Part shown: one piece after another, positions 1 to 8,757 of the stretch
Position numbering within the stretch: the first letter of the stretch is position 1
How the letters are laid out: the number at the start of each line of letters is the position of its first letter
Assembly (NCBI GenBank): GCA_021295655.1
Contig: JAGWBX010000018.1
Span: forward strand, 1-48,560
DNA length: 48,560 nt
Source of the DNA: Candidatus Latescibacterota bacterium
GTDB lineage: Bacteria; Latescibacterota; UBA2968; GCA-2709665
Direction of reading: 5' to 3'
Notes under the pieces: model-generated
Database searches by the model: none
What the model saw: the letters and a program-made list of their open reading frames with translations, nothing else
What the model was told of the DNA's origin: nothing
Program-made: the position numbers and the translations under genes

Positions 1-65
1 TCGTATAGCGCCCGCAACGCCGATTCATCCTCGACGATCTCGCCTTTCACCGGCATTCTGACCAT
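1..65 (-). CDS. 5' end of an unidentified protein (partial)
   Basis: Only the first 21 codons are inside the window; the gene continues past base 1. The ATG at 65-63 is preceded by GGAGG with a 7-base gap, an excellent ribosome binding site. The start reads MVRMPVKGEIVEDESALRAL, soluble and acidic, without a signal peptide. The SALRALY stretch is faintly like the start of FMN-binding PPOX-type proteins, but that is a guess from too few residues. It is read in the same direction as the oxidoreductase at 284-1342, with about 220 bases between in which I see no gene. Confidence 0.55.
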   Translation of the reverse strand, partial: MVRMPVKGEIVEDESALRALY

Positions 66-283
66 GTCGTATCCTCCATCAAGGGGCCCGGAAAAACATT
101 GATCCGAATGGGATCCGTTTCTCGGCATATGCCTTTCAAGTCGAATCTTCCTGGCCGAAAAAACGCACTGTATTCCGGGTTGTGGTGGTCAATCCGTCAA
201 CTACAGACGATGAGATACCGCGCTGACCGCCCCGATCCGGCAACACTGAAGGACCTCGACTTACCTGGCGGACGCAACCACGC

Positions 284-1342
284 TTACGACAGCGGAAAAT
301 CGACCCGGCAATTCCCGCCGTGGTGCGACTTCAGGATCCCCATCATCATCTCCACCGTCTTGCGCGCCTCGCGAGCGGGCGAGACCAGGTCGCCGCCTTC
401 CTCCAGTATCCGGATCAGTTCTCCCACCGCCGCAGTCTGATTTTCCATCGCGTATTTCCCTGAAAGAATGGGCGACGAGGACGACTCGAAGTGCGACCTG
501 CCCCGGATCAGGGTTGCGCCCAGGTCCGAAATCTCGATGCGACCGTCCTCGCACGTCAGCGCGAATTTCGACCCCGGAAAGTTCACTTTATACGCATTGT
601 AGAATGCCCTCACGCCGTTGTCGAACCGGATGTATGCCGATGCGTACGGATCGACCGCCGGATCTTTCCCGCCGTCCCCCTTGTATTCGGTGAAATGCTC
701 GAACCCCGCTTCCAGTTCGGACACCAGCCACAGAGGATTGGCCTCGGCAAAGAAGCAGATCATGTCCAGCAGATGGGTTCCGTTCCGGAACATCATCGCC
801 CTCCGGCTGAACTGTTCGCACACAACCGTGCGCAACGGGCCGATCTCTCCGCTTCGAATGATCTCTCGCGCCTCGAGATAGCTCGGATTCCACCGCCTGG
901 TGTGCTCGATGGAGAGCAGTACGCCGTTGGCTTCGGCGGCGGCGATCATCCGGTCCGCGTCTTCCAGCGAGGTGGCAATCGGCTTCTCGCACAGAATGGC
1001 GCGCGCGCCGCACTCGGCCGCGGCCACGGTCATATCCGCGTGTACGTGGTCGGACGTCGCCACGCTTACCAGGTCCGGCTTCTCCTTCTCCAGCATCTCC
1101 CGGTAATCGGTATAGAGACGTGCGTTGGGCCACACGTCTTCCCACTGGGCTTTGAAATCCGCCAGCGCTTCCTCCCGCAGGTCGCACACACCCACCACTT
1201 CGGTTCGCGGATGCCGATCGTAGGCACCGGCGTGGGAGCCGGGCATCGGACCGTACACCGGAAGGTGACCGTCTTTCCCGGGCCGCCTCGCGCCAATGCC
1301 GGAGAGTCCGATGATTACGGCGCGGTATTCGGGTTTTTGCAT
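284..1342 (-). CDS. Gfo/Idh/MocA family NAD(P)-dependent oxidoreductase
   Basis: A 352-residue cytoplasmic oxidoreductase that probably oxidises a sugar, inositol or sugar-acid hydroxyl group. The N-terminal Rossmann fold shows GLSGIGARR at residues 12-20 and the second strand VVGVCDL near 49-55. The family motif EKP is at 119-121 in ILCEKPIAT, giving the lysine that contacts substrate and cofactor, followed by EHTRRWNP (146-153). The rest is the alpha/beta substrate domain, and the length is normal. A longer frame begins ten codons upstream, but the ATG at 1342 has an AAAGGA site 8 bases before it and starts directly before the Rossmann strand. Neighbours are unrelated, so the substrate cannot be named; the dehydratase/aldolase genes at 6.7-8.8 kb fit a general sugar-acid diet. 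Confidence 0.9.
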   Translation of the reverse strand: MQKPEYRAVIIGLSGIGARRPGKDGHLPVYGPMPGSHAGAYDRHPRTEVVGVCDLREEALADFKAQWEDVWPNARLYTDYREMLEKEKPDLVSVATSDHVHADMTVAAAECGARAILCEKPIATSLEDADRMIAAAEANGVLLSIEHTRRWNPSYLEAREIIRSGEIGPLRTVVCEQFSRRAMMFRNGTHLLDMICFFAEANPLWLVSELEAGFEHFTEYKGDGGKDPAVDPYASAYIRFDNGVRAFYNAYKVNFPGSKFALTCEDGRIEISDLGATLIRGRSHFESSSSPILSGKYAMENQTAAVGELIRILEEGGDLVSPAREARKTVEMMMGILKSHHGGNCRVDFPLS

Positions 1343-1436
1343 GTTCGTGTCCTTTCTGACGCGGCTTCGCAATGCCGACGATGTCTCCGCGCCAATGTGT
1401 TTACCGCGTTGCTGTGTTCAGGACGCTTGAGAAGAC

Positions 1437-1677
1437 GGGAGATTCTTCGCTGCGCTCAGAATGACATGTTTTGCAATAGCCATCCGCGAAGCGTTTCGGT
1501 CACACGTTTTCCGGTACTGTCATCCTGAGGAGGCCGCCCTGCCTGCCAGAGAATCATTGGCAGGCATGCCGACGAAGGATCTACTGCGGCATTAGATCAT
1601 CACAGAGTGGCTTGTACGTTCCGACACCTGAGAGGCGGCACGTCTACACCCGCTCCAGGTGCGCTCAGAATGACCTG
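1437..1677. repeat. intergenic dispersed repeat cluster
   Basis: The 357 bases between the oxidoreductase and TPR genes hold no gene. Three short units resemble motifs widely scattered in bacterial genomes: a TTCTTCGCTGCGCTCAGAAT unit (1437-1465), a GTCATCCTGAGG ... GACGAAGGATCTAC unit (1519-1584), and a decayed copy of the first ending in GCGCTCAGAATGAC (about 1650-1675). The middle unit contains a perfect 8-base inverted repeat, GCCTGCCA at 1541-1548 and TGGCAGGC at 1558-1565. It could fold in RNA, but no T-tract follows, so I do not call a terminator. Confidence 0.6.
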
Positions 1678-1699
1678 TGTGCCAAGCCGGTTTCAAATT

Positions 1700-2851
1700 C
1701 TATTCCAGTTTCTCCAGCGCTTTTCGCGCGCCCTTATGTTCTTTGTTCAATTTCAGGACGTTCCTGTACGCGTCGCGCGCGAGGTTGCGTTCTCCCTTGC
1801 GCGCGTAGATTCGGCCCAGCCTGTAGAGTCCGTTGGCGCGGGCCCTGCGCCAATGCGCCGGCACCTGACTGAGATAGGCCGTCAGCGATTCCAGTCCCAG
1901 GTCCGGTTCCCTCCCGGTCAGGGCGGAAAACCTGCCGATCGCATAAAGTGCCTGGAGCCGGAATCCCTCTTCCGTCAGCGCATTCTCGAAGGATTGTACG
2001 CCCGGGTGTGATTCGGCCGCCAGCGCCGCAAGCGCTTCCGTTGCCACTTCATGGCTGCGGCGAACGGCCCGGAACGCCTTTTCGTTTTCCTTCTCCAGCC
2101 GATAAAGGTTGCTCAATCGGCGCAGGACCGGGCCACGGTCGGGATGGGACTGCAGAAACGTCTCATAGACCCGGATGGCGTCGAGACGCCGTTCCTCGCG
2201 GAGATAGTGCGTCGCCAGCGAAATAACGGGGCGGACGTTGCCATTTGCTTGCGCGACCGCGTCAAGATAGGCCTTTTCGCGTTTGTCCTGCGCCTTTTCC
2301 TTTGCGTGGATGATGGCCTGCACCATGTGGCCTTCCATTGGGTTCCGGGACGCAATCTCCGCGGCATGTTTCAGCGCTTTATCCTTGCTCCCGCCTATAA
2401 TGCCCGGCGCGAGGAGATGGTACTCCACCAGTTTGGTACGTGCGGCAATGTGATCGGGATCCAGTCGGACCGCCTTTTCAAACGCCTTGCGGGCGCGGCG
2501 GGCCTTGCCGGGCTTCCCGAAAATGCCGGCGCGCTGCGCCCTCGCGCCGTACATCATCCCCAGCCAGTATTGATAGTCGGCGGTGTTCGGATCCGCATCA
2601 ACGGCCTTCTCGAACCAATCGAACGCCGCCTCGAGATCCCCCTTCCATGTATTGATACGTCCCAACAGGTAACAGGTCCGTGCGCGGTTGGTCCCGCGAT
2701 GCGCGAGCCGTGTCTTCAGACTGTCTTCTGCGTCGGCATATCGGCCCTCGATAAATGCCGCCAGAGCAGGTCGAATCTCCGTTGACGCCGCCTCAAGGGT
2801 CGGCGACAGGAACACCAGTATAATAAAGAAGATTAACACATATCTTGCCAA
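1700..2851 (-). CDS. exported tetratricopeptide-repeat protein
   Basis: A protein of about 383 residues with a hydrophobic signal sequence (ARYVLIFFIILVFLSPTLEA) and then TPR-like helical repeats to the end; examples are GRYADAEDSL, GDLEAAFDWFEKAVDADP, ARKAFEKAVRLDPDH and GERNLARDAYRNVLKLNK. It is probably a periplasmic or membrane-tethered scaffold; no enzyme motif is visible. A longer frame opens 35 codons upstream inside the ABC gene, but that extension is charged and not signal-like. I choose TTG at 2851-2849, which has AGGGGG just upstream and starts right before the signal sequence. It lies 82 bases after the second ABC exporter gene on the same strand and may be the last gene of that operon. 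Partner and function are unknown. Confidence 0.8.
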   Translation of the reverse strand: MARYVLIFFIILVFLSPTLEAASTEIRPALAAFIEGRYADAEDSLKTRLAHRGTNRARTCYLLGRINTWKGDLEAAFDWFEKAVDADPNTADYQYWLGMMYGARAQRAGIFGKPGKARRARKAFEKAVRLDPDHIAARTKLVEYHLLAPGIIGGSKDKALKHAAEIASRNPMEGHMVQAIIHAKEKAQDKREKAYLDAVAQANGNVRPVISLATHYLREERRLDAIRVYETFLQSHPDRGPVLRRLSNLYRLEKENEKAFRAVRRSHEVATEALAALAAESHPGVQSFENALTEEGFRLQALYAIGRFSALTGREPDLGLESLTAYLSQVPAHWRRARANGLYRLGRIYARKGERNLARDAYRNVLKLNKEHKGARKALEKLE

Positions 2852-2933
2852 TTCATCCCCCTGTGTTTCTGCGTTGAAATCGTCGTATTCCGGTCCCTTC
2901 GGATTCTCGTCCCCTCGTCCCCTCCCTCGCACC

Positions 2934-4628
2934 TCACGCCCGCTGCCACAATCCATGAAAATCGGCGTACAACGCGTTTCGGTCCAGCAGTTCTTCGTGA
3001 CTGCCCACGTCGATGCCCGCGCCGTCCATTACCAGCACGCTCCGCGCACGCCCGGTGGCCGCCATGCGGTGCGCGACGACAATCAGCGTGCAACCCAGCG
3101 CCATGAACGCCCGCTCAGCGCGTTCCTCGGCGGCGGGATCGAGGTGACAGGTGGCCTCGTCCAGCACGAAAATGGGCGACGCCGCCAGGTGCGCCCGCAC
3201 CAGGGTTACCAGTTGCCGCTCCCCCTCCGACAGACCGGACTTCGAGAGGTTGACTTCGGCGTCCAGGCCGCCCAGCCGGTCCAGTACACGATCGAGCCCC
3301 ACGGCCGCGGCGGACGCGGCGATCTCATCATCGCTGGCGGAAGGCCGCAGGTACATCAGATTTTCGCGCAGCGAACCCGCGAAGACATACGCCTCCTGGG
3401 GGACCATCGTGACCAGCCGCGAACGGTCCGGCCTCAGAAAGCAAGGCGCTCCGCCAACCGCGATTTCGCCGCTGTCCGGCCGCAGCACCCCTCCCATGAG
3501 GGCGGCCAGCGTGGACTTGCCGATCCCGCTCGGACCCACAATCGCCACGTGATCGCCGGGAGGGACGTCCAGCGAGAACCCGTTGACAATCGGCTCGCCG
3601 GCGCCGTAAGCAAACGTAAGGTCGCGTACGGCCAATTCAGGCCGTTCATTCGGCGGCGGCGACCCGGATGGAGCGTCGCCAGGCCTGTCGGCAGCCTTCC
3701 CGCCGGTCTCCAGCAGGCGACGGTGATGAACGCGGACCGTGACCATGTTGGACAGTCCGTACGTTGCAAATGAAGTCGCCGCGCTCAATCCCGCGAGCAG
3801 ATAGGTGAACGACCCCACCACCTCACCCACGCTCAGAAGATCGCTGCGGACCAGGTAGGGGACGAAGGCCAGAGCCGTCAGGGCGGGTAACGTGGTGGCT
3901 GTCACGTTCACCATTCCGACCCCGACAGCGTGATGGTCTCTCGCCCTGAGCGACGCCCTGATGGAACGATTGATCCGATCTTCAACGCGGCCCATGGCGA
4001 ATCCCTTCGCGCCGGCCGCCATCAGGTCCCGTACCGAATGGAGCGCGCGCGTGACCACGCCGTGGGAATCCTCGTCGGCGAGCATGGCAGCCGTCTCGTT
4101 GCGGACTTTGTGGCGGACGACCACGACCTGAATCACCGCGGCGAGTACGAGCCAGGGCAGAACGAGCACCAGCAGCGTCCACGACAACGTCGCGAGTCCG
4201 ACCGCCGAGCCGATGGCGAACAGGCCGATCGGCCCAACGCGGAGGAGGCGCCCCAGCACGTCAACGAGCGTTGGCACATGCTGCGTGAGCTCCGCGCCGG
4301 ATCGAATGACCCGGTCTGAATATACCGCATCGCCCAGAGTGTGTCGAACGACGTCGCGGGTCAGATCGGCCTGCACCCGTTCCGTTAGAAATGCGGTCCA
4401 GTGAGACAGACGCAGCAGCGACCAGACACCCAGCGCGCCCGTGACCAGCAGAAAGCCGATCCATTCGAGCGCCGCCGTCAGGTCGCCCTCCCGCGCCGCG
4501 TCTATGGCGCTGGCAATAAGGCGCCCGGAGAGCGCGGGCGCGAGCGTCACGCCCACGCTCCAAACGGCGATGCGCAGAAGGCAGCGACGGTGTCGGCTTA
4601 CGTAGGTAAAAAGAGACTGAATGGGCAT
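2934..4628 (-). CDS. ABC exporter half-transporter, permease-ATPase (subunit B)
   Basis: A 564-residue type IV (exporter-fold) half-transporter. The N-terminal half is a six-helix membrane domain with long intracellular loops. The C-terminal half is the ATPase: Walker A GPSGIGKST, Q-loop MVPQEAY, a signature that departs from consensus (LSEGERQ rather than LSGGQ), Walker B IFVLDEAT with the catalytic glutamate, and H-loop VVAHR. The ATG at 4628 overlaps the TGA of the preceding ABC gene (TGATG), so translation is probably coupled; the longer frame upstream lies in that gene. With its neighbour it should form a heterodimer in which this subunit gives the intact Walker B and the weak signature. 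Substrate unknown: lipid, peptide or drug are all possible. Confidence 0.92.
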   Translation of the reverse strand: MPIQSLFTYVSRHRRCLLRIAVWSVGVTLAPALSGRLIASAIDAAREGDLTAALEWIGFLLVTGALGVWSLLRLSHWTAFLTERVQADLTRDVVRHTLGDAVYSDRVIRSGAELTQHVPTLVDVLGRLLRVGPIGLFAIGSAVGLATLSWTLLVLVLPWLVLAAVIQVVVVRHKVRNETAAMLADEDSHGVVTRALHSVRDLMAAGAKGFAMGRVEDRINRSIRASLRARDHHAVGVGMVNVTATTLPALTALAFVPYLVRSDLLSVGEVVGSFTYLLAGLSAATSFATYGLSNMVTVRVHHRRLLETGGKAADRPGDAPSGSPPPNERPELAVRDLTFAYGAGEPIVNGFSLDVPPGDHVAIVGPSGIGKSTLAALMGGVLRPDSGEIAVGGAPCFLRPDRSRLVTMVPQEAYVFAGSLRENLMYLRPSASDDEIAASAAAVGLDRVLDRLGGLDAEVNLSKSGLSEGERQLVTLVRAHLAASPIFVLDEATCHLDPAAEERAERAFMALGCTLIVVAHRMAATGRARSVLVMDGAGIDVGSHEELLDRNALYADFHGLWQRA

Positions 4629-6400
4629 CAGGAGGCCGCCTCCCCGGCGGGGTCGCCCAGAAACGCCGCGCGGTAATCGGGGTCTCGCCAAAGCTCGGCG
4701 TGCGGCGCCAGGCGCCGGACCTCGCCCTCGAATAGCCAGGCCACCAGGTCGGCGGCGGCGGCCGTGCTTGCCCGGTGGGCGATTATCACCGTCGTCCGGG
4801 ATCTCCCAAGTTCCCGCAGCGCCGCCAGGACGCGCGCCTCGGTCGCCACGTCCAGGCTGCTGAGCGCGTCGTCCAGAATCAGTACGGGCGTATCCCGCAG
4901 CGCGGCCCGTGCAAGCCCGAGCCGCTGGTGTTCGCCGCCGGACATCGGCGCTTCATCCAATTGGGTGTCGTATCCGCGGGGAAGGCGGCGGATGAATCCG
5001 TCCGCCTCCACCCCTTCCGCGGCGGTCTTCACGGTATCGTCCGTGGTTTCGATGCCCAGTGCGATGACGTCGCGAATGGTGTCGCCGACAAGCGCGGGCC
5101 GCTCAAAGGCATAGCCCACGCGGCGCGAGAGCGCATCGCGAGTCATTTCGGTAACCGGCGTACCATCGATGCGAACAACGCCCCGGTCCGGGTCCTGGAG
5201 CCGGCCGATCAGCCCGGCGAGCGTGGTCTTTCCAACGCCGGATTTGCCAACCAGTGCAACCGTCTTACCGGCGGGAATCCGGAGGTCCACGCGCCGGAGG
5301 ATTTCTCGTTCCTCCCCGCCGACGGATACGTTTTCTATCCGGACCTCGCCAGGCCCTCCCGGATCGGGTTCGTGCGAACCGGGTTCCGGGACGGCGGCCG
5401 GGGATTGAAGAACGGCGAGAACACGGGCTGCGTGGGCACGGAAGTAGGCGATATGGAACCAGCCGTTATCCAGAACAGCGGCGACGCTGCCATAGACCAT
5501 CTGCGCGTAGCGAATGGCGGCCAGAAGGGCGCCCGCCGTCAGGCCGCCCGCCGTCAGCAAAAATACGCCGGTCACGGCGGTAATCGTCAGGACGACGTGG
5601 TTGGCGCTGGTCACCAACACGGCGCCACGGGCGGCGCCCTCCATCATCTCCCGCATTTTGCCCACCAGCTTCTGCAACGGCTCTGTAATGCGCTCGACCT
5701 CACGTTCGAGGGTGCCGGCCGCACGTATGGTGCGCCTTCCGGCGAGGGCGCCCGTGTACGCGTTTACCATACGGCTGTTCAACTCGTCGTATCCGGTCTG
5801 GCCGGCGGTCAACTTACCCATCAGTCGACGCATGAGCAGGGTGACGGCCCCCACGCCGGCAAGCGCAACCACGACAAACAGCCAGTGGACGTAAGACAAC
5901 GCGGCGAGACTGCCCGCCGCCGTGAGGATTCCCGTGCCGATTCTCAACAGCGTCTCCGGGTAACGCGGCAGTTGCGTTGCCTCGGAACGAATCCGGTTCT
6001 GCAGGTCTCCATCATCGAACGGCCGCCGGCCGGGCAGGCCGAGGTCCAGCGCATGGTCGACCATTCCGAGCATCAGCCGCCCTTCAATGGCGGCGCGGAA
6101 TCTGGCCCTTACCGGTTCCGCGACAATGTCAATGAACGCCGACAGAACCATCGCCACCGCCAGTCCCCTGAAGCCCCATCCGATACGTCCTTCCACCGCG
6201 TCGTCGATGGCCAGGGCGGCCAGCGCCGGCGCCGCCAGACCCGCGGCGATGGTCAGGAGGCTGAGCAAGGCGTCCAGAGCGAACCAGCGCCACGCGCCGT
6301 GGGCGTAGGGACGCAGAAAACGCATTACCTCACGGATACCGGGCAACGGCGGATCGGCCGGCTGACTGTTCGTATTCCTGGTTGGATTCTCTTCAGGCAC
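4628..6400 (-). CDS. ABC exporter half-transporter, permease-ATPase (subunit A)
   Basis: A 590-residue half-transporter with an N-terminal membrane domain (hydrophobic stretches such as FALDALLSLLTIAAGLAAPA and LFVVVALAGVGAVTLL) and a C-terminal ATPase: Walker A GKSGVGKTT, signature MSGGEHQRLGLARA, Walker B LILDDALSSLD, H-loop IIAHRAST. The residue after Walker B is Asp instead of catalytic Glu, the usual mark of the degenerate site of heterodimeric exporters. The frame stays open to 6562, but that part lies in an intergenic repeat and is unlike protein. I prefer GTG at 6400-6398, preceded by AAAGGTGG 8 bases upstream. First gene of the ABC-ABC(-TPR) set. Confidence 0.92.
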   Translation of the reverse strand: MPEENPTRNTNSQPADPPLPGIREVMRFLRPYAHGAWRWFALDALLSLLTIAAGLAAPALAALAIDDAVEGRIGWGFRGLAVAMVLSAFIDIVAEPVRARFRAAIEGRLMLGMVDHALDLGLPGRRPFDDGDLQNRIRSEATQLPRYPETLLRIGTGILTAAGSLAALSYVHWLFVVVALAGVGAVTLLMRRLMGKLTAGQTGYDELNSRMVNAYTGALAGRRTIRAAGTLEREVERITEPLQKLVGKMREMMEGAARGAVLVTSANHVVLTITAVTGVFLLTAGGLTAGALLAAIRYAQMVYGSVAAVLDNGWFHIAYFRAHAARVLAVLQSPAAVPEPGSHEPDPGGPGEVRIENVSVGGEEREILRRVDLRIPAGKTVALVGKSGVGKTTLAGLIGRLQDPDRGVVRIDGTPVTEMTRDALSRRVGYAFERPALVGDTIRDVIALGIETTDDTVKTAAEGVEADGFIRRLPRGYDTQLDEAPMSGGEHQRLGLARAALRDTPVLILDDALSSLDVATEARVLAALRELGRSRTTVIIAHRASTAAAADLVAWLFEGEVRRLAPHAELWRDPDYRAAFLGDPAGEAAS

Positions 6401-6465
6401 GACTTCGCCACCTTTTGGAAACCTACCCCCTATCCCCCTTCCCGGGGGGAAGGGTCGCCTAACGG

Positions 6466-6529
6466 CGGGGAGAGGGTAGAGGTGAGACGGTAGATGCCGT
6501 CCTTGCCCGATTGACTCTTCCTTTATGCC
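6466..6529. repeat. dispersed repeat, copy 1 (second copy at 22517-22581)
   Basis: A segment of about 64 bases beginning CGGGGAGAGGGTAGAGGTGA and ending TTTATGCC is found again, nearly identical and in the same orientation, at 22517-22581. Both copies lie upstream of a minus-strand or plus-strand gene start in non-coding DNA. Just left of this copy (about 6432-6454) is a C-run/G-run hairpin of the kind seen at 9.05, 10.23 and 35.06 kb. No gene is visible in the whole gap 6401-6671. Confidence 0.7.
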
Positions 6530-6602
6530 ACAGACAAAAATGCAACCGCACGGGGCAGGCAATCTCTCCCGTCTGACCGCTCTTGGGTGTCTCCGGTTTC
6601 CC

Positions 6603-6636
6603 TTTGTGTCTTTGTGTCTCCGTGTGAGCTGCCTTT
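6603..6636. repeat. dispersed repeat (TTTGTGTCTCCGTGTGAGCT type)
   Basis: On the minus strand this reads AGCTCACACGGAGACACAAA. A shortened copy in the opposite orientation, AGCTCACACGAAGACACAAA, is at about 42649-42668. Related strings are familiar dispersed repeats in other bacterial genomes. It lies in the gap between the ABC exporter and the enolase-superfamily gene. Confidence 0.55.
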
Positions 6637-6671
6637 TTTCTTTCTCGCCAGCCTCCGTGAGAGGTTTCCGT

Positions 6672-7835
6672 TCAATACAGATGGATCGACCCGTCGGGCC
6701 CTACGTAGCGGCGCGGGGGCAGGGCCCGGAACGGCCTCGATTTCACCAGATCCATATCCAGTTCGACGCCCAGCCCGGGCCGCCGCTCCAGTTCCTCCAC
6801 GTCCACGTAACCGCCCGACAGCGGCACCCTCGTCTTCTGAATCTCGTCGAACCACGGTCGCAGCCGGCAGTGCTCGAGGATTTCGAAATTCTGCATCGCG
6901 GCCGCCGCGTGGGCCGCTGCCGCCAGCGCCACCGGCCCATACGGATTGTGCGGCGCGATTCCGATTCCGTAAACCTCAGCGAAATGGGCGATCTTCATCA
7001 GTTCGCTGATCCCGCCGGCGTGGCAGACGTCCACCTGGCACACGTCCACCGCCTGTCTTTCGAACCACTCCCGGCAGTCCCACCGCGTGATCCACCGCTC
7101 ACCCGCGGCAACCCGCATTCCCGGGAAGTCCCGTTTCAACCTGACGTACGGCTCAACCGTGCTCTGCTCGATGGGCTCTTCCACGAAAAATAGGCCCAGC
7201 GACTGCAATTCCCGCATGAGGCGATGTGCCGCCGTGGGCGAGAACACCCCGCCGCAGTCGATCATCAGCGCCACGTCCGGCCCCAGTGCTTTCCGCAGCC
7301 GGGTCATCTCGTTGACCGCCACGTCCACCTGGGCATCCATATCGAACGGCGCGACCGCCGCACCGTGTCCGTGCTTGAAGGCATCGAACCCCTCCTCCAG
7401 GGCCTGCGCGGCGTGCGCTTCCAGCGAATCCAGCCCCAGGTCCGCGCGCGCGTAGCACCGCACCCTGTTTCGAACCCGGCCGCCCAGCAGCCTGAACACG
7501 GGCTGTCCCGTCGCCTTGCCCGCGATATCCCAGAGCGCCATGTCAATGCCGCTGACCGCGCTGGTATGTACCACGCCCCGTTTCCACCAGTAGTCCCGGT
7601 ATCCCAGTTGCCAGGCCTGCTCCACGTCCATTGGATTCATCCCCAGCAGCCTGGGTTTCAGCGCCGTCTCCACATGCGCCGCAACCGCCATTTCGTGATG
7701 CTCCGTCGTGGCCTCGCCGATGCCGATGACGGCGGCGTCCGTCTCCACCTCCACGAAGATCCAGTTCCGCCTGGGTGTGCGCCCGTCCGCCGCCGGGACG
7801 TTCATCACGTGCGCCCTGATATCGACAATCTTCAT
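6672..7835 (-). CDS. mandelate racemase/muconate lactonizing enzyme family dehydratase
   Basis: A 387-residue enolase-superfamily enzyme, most like the sugar-acid dehydratases that abstract the proton next to a carboxylate and eliminate water to give a 2-keto-3-deoxy acid. Visible are the N-terminal capping domain (residues 1-120), the barrel metal ligands D193 (LMIDCGG), E219/E220 (FFVEEP) and E246 (AAGERW), and a catalytic-type histidine at 296 in APHNPYGP, as in galactonate or gluconate dehydratase groups. Length is normal. The ATG at 7835 is one base after the TGA of the aldolase-like gene, so the two form an operon in which this enzyme would make a keto-deoxy acid and the other would cleave or process it. 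The exact sugar acid cannot be read from sequence. Confidence 0.92.
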   Translation of the reverse strand: MKIVDIRAHVMNVPAADGRTPRRNWIFVEVETDAAVIGIGEATTEHHEMAVAAHVETALKPRLLGMNPMDVEQAWQLGYRDYWWKRGVVHTSAVSGIDMALWDIAGKATGQPVFRLLGGRVRNRVRCYARADLGLDSLEAHAAQALEEGFDAFKHGHGAAVAPFDMDAQVDVAVNEMTRLRKALGPDVALMIDCGGVFSPTAAHRLMRELQSLGLFFVEEPIEQSTVEPYVRLKRDFPGMRVAAGERWITRWDCREWFERQAVDVCQVDVCHAGGISELMKIAHFAEVYGIGIAPHNPYGPVALAAAAHAAAAMQNFEILEHCRLRPWFDEIQKTRVPLSGGYVDVEELERRPGLGVELDMDLVKSRPFRALPPRRYVGPDGSIHLY

Positions 7836-7836
7836 C

Positions 7837-8757
7837 TCAGCGCTCCTGCAGTAGCTTTTTCGATCTGAAGAATTCCCTGAGGCCTTCCAACTCCTCGTCG
7901 TTCAACGAGTAGTAGGGTTTCCGGCGCCAGCGCTTCGCCACGCCGAAGATCTCCATCGCCCCGTGGAACCCCGCGTTCCACCCCCCGGTCAGCTTGCCGA
8001 TATAGTCGAAGAACGGCATGTCGTAATCCCGGATGATCACCCTCGCGCCTTCCACGTCCGCTTTGTTGATCGCGCTCCAGTACCGTCGCGCGACTTCGGG
8101 CTTGAACGTGATATATGACGACATATACCCGTCGCATCCGTACGGCCACATGTTGATGTGATTCACCTTCTGCCCGCCTGCAAACACCGCCACCCGTTCG
8201 TGCGCGACCAGACAAAGTCGGCGGGCGAAGTCCCCGCACATGTCATCCTTGATTGCAACCACGTTATCGAATCGATCCAGCGTTTTATCTATCACGTCCA
8301 ATCCAAACTGCGGTCCGCGTGCGGAGAAAGCGCCCGTCACAATCATCAACGGCATCGTCTTCGACACCTCGCCGTAGTGTTCCACAAGCGTCTCCACCGT
8401 ACTCGAAGCCCCCCATGCCGGAGGAAGCACCATCAGCACGTCGGCTCCCAGACCCTTTGCGTACGACCCGAAGGCAACCGACCGCCGCGTGTCGTAATAC
8501 CGATCGGCCGCCACCACCATGCCCCGTCCGGCGGTATGCTCGCACGCGACCCGGGTCACCTCCGCGATCTCCGCCTCGGACATGCAGATATAGTGGCTGT
8601 CGCCCGCCGTTAACAGCACGGTCCGGCTCCCCCCCTCCAGCACGAAATCGATCTGATGCCGCAGCCCGTCGTAATCCACGCTGCCGTCGCGGTTGAACGG
8701 CGTTGCGATCGATGAAATGATGCCTGTCAGGTGCGCACGAACTTCGTCTCGATACAT
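7837..8757 (-). CDS. dihydrodipicolinate synthase/N-acetylneuraminate lyase family protein
   Basis: A 306-residue TIM-barrel class I aldolase relative. The Schiff-base lysine is K170 in VVAIKDD, and LLTAGDSH (48-55) stands where the family has GTTGE. The usual tyrosine pair after the fifth strand (PYY) is replaced by LPPAW (111-115), so the proton-relay tyrosine is absent at its normal place; the reaction may differ from classic DapA. A longer frame begins 19 codons upstream, but MYRDEVRAHLTG at 8757 is the natural family start. The ribosome site is modest (TTGGGG). First gene of a two-gene operon with the dehydratase at 6672-7835, suggesting cleavage of a 2-keto-3-deoxy sugar acid (inferred). 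Confidence 0.9.
   Translation of the reverse strand: MYRDEVRAHLTGIISSIATPFNRDGSVDYDGLRHQIDFVLEGGSRTVLLTAGDSHYICMSEAEIAEVTRVACEHTAGRGMVVAADRYYDTRRSVAFGSYAKGLGADVLMVLPPAWGASSTVETLVEHYGEVSKTMPLMIVTGAFSARGPQFGLDVIDKTLDRFDNVVAIKDDMCGDFARRLCLVAHERVAVFAGGQKVNHINMWPYGCDGYMSSYITFKPEVARRYWSAINKADVEGARVIIRDYDMPFFDYIGKLTGGWNAGFHGAMEIFGVAKRWRRKPYYSLNDEELEGLREFFRSKKLLQER

Noticed and set aside
491-1528. 345-codon plus-strand open frame
   Set aside because: It runs opposite the Gfo/Idh/MocA gene; its product is Arg/His/Pro-rich with no domain, as expected for an antisense shadow in GC-rich DNA.
4775-6493. 572-codon plus-strand open frame
   Set aside because: It mirrors the ABC exporter gene and reads as low-order Arg/Gly/His-rich sequence; the minus-strand frame has all ABC motifs.
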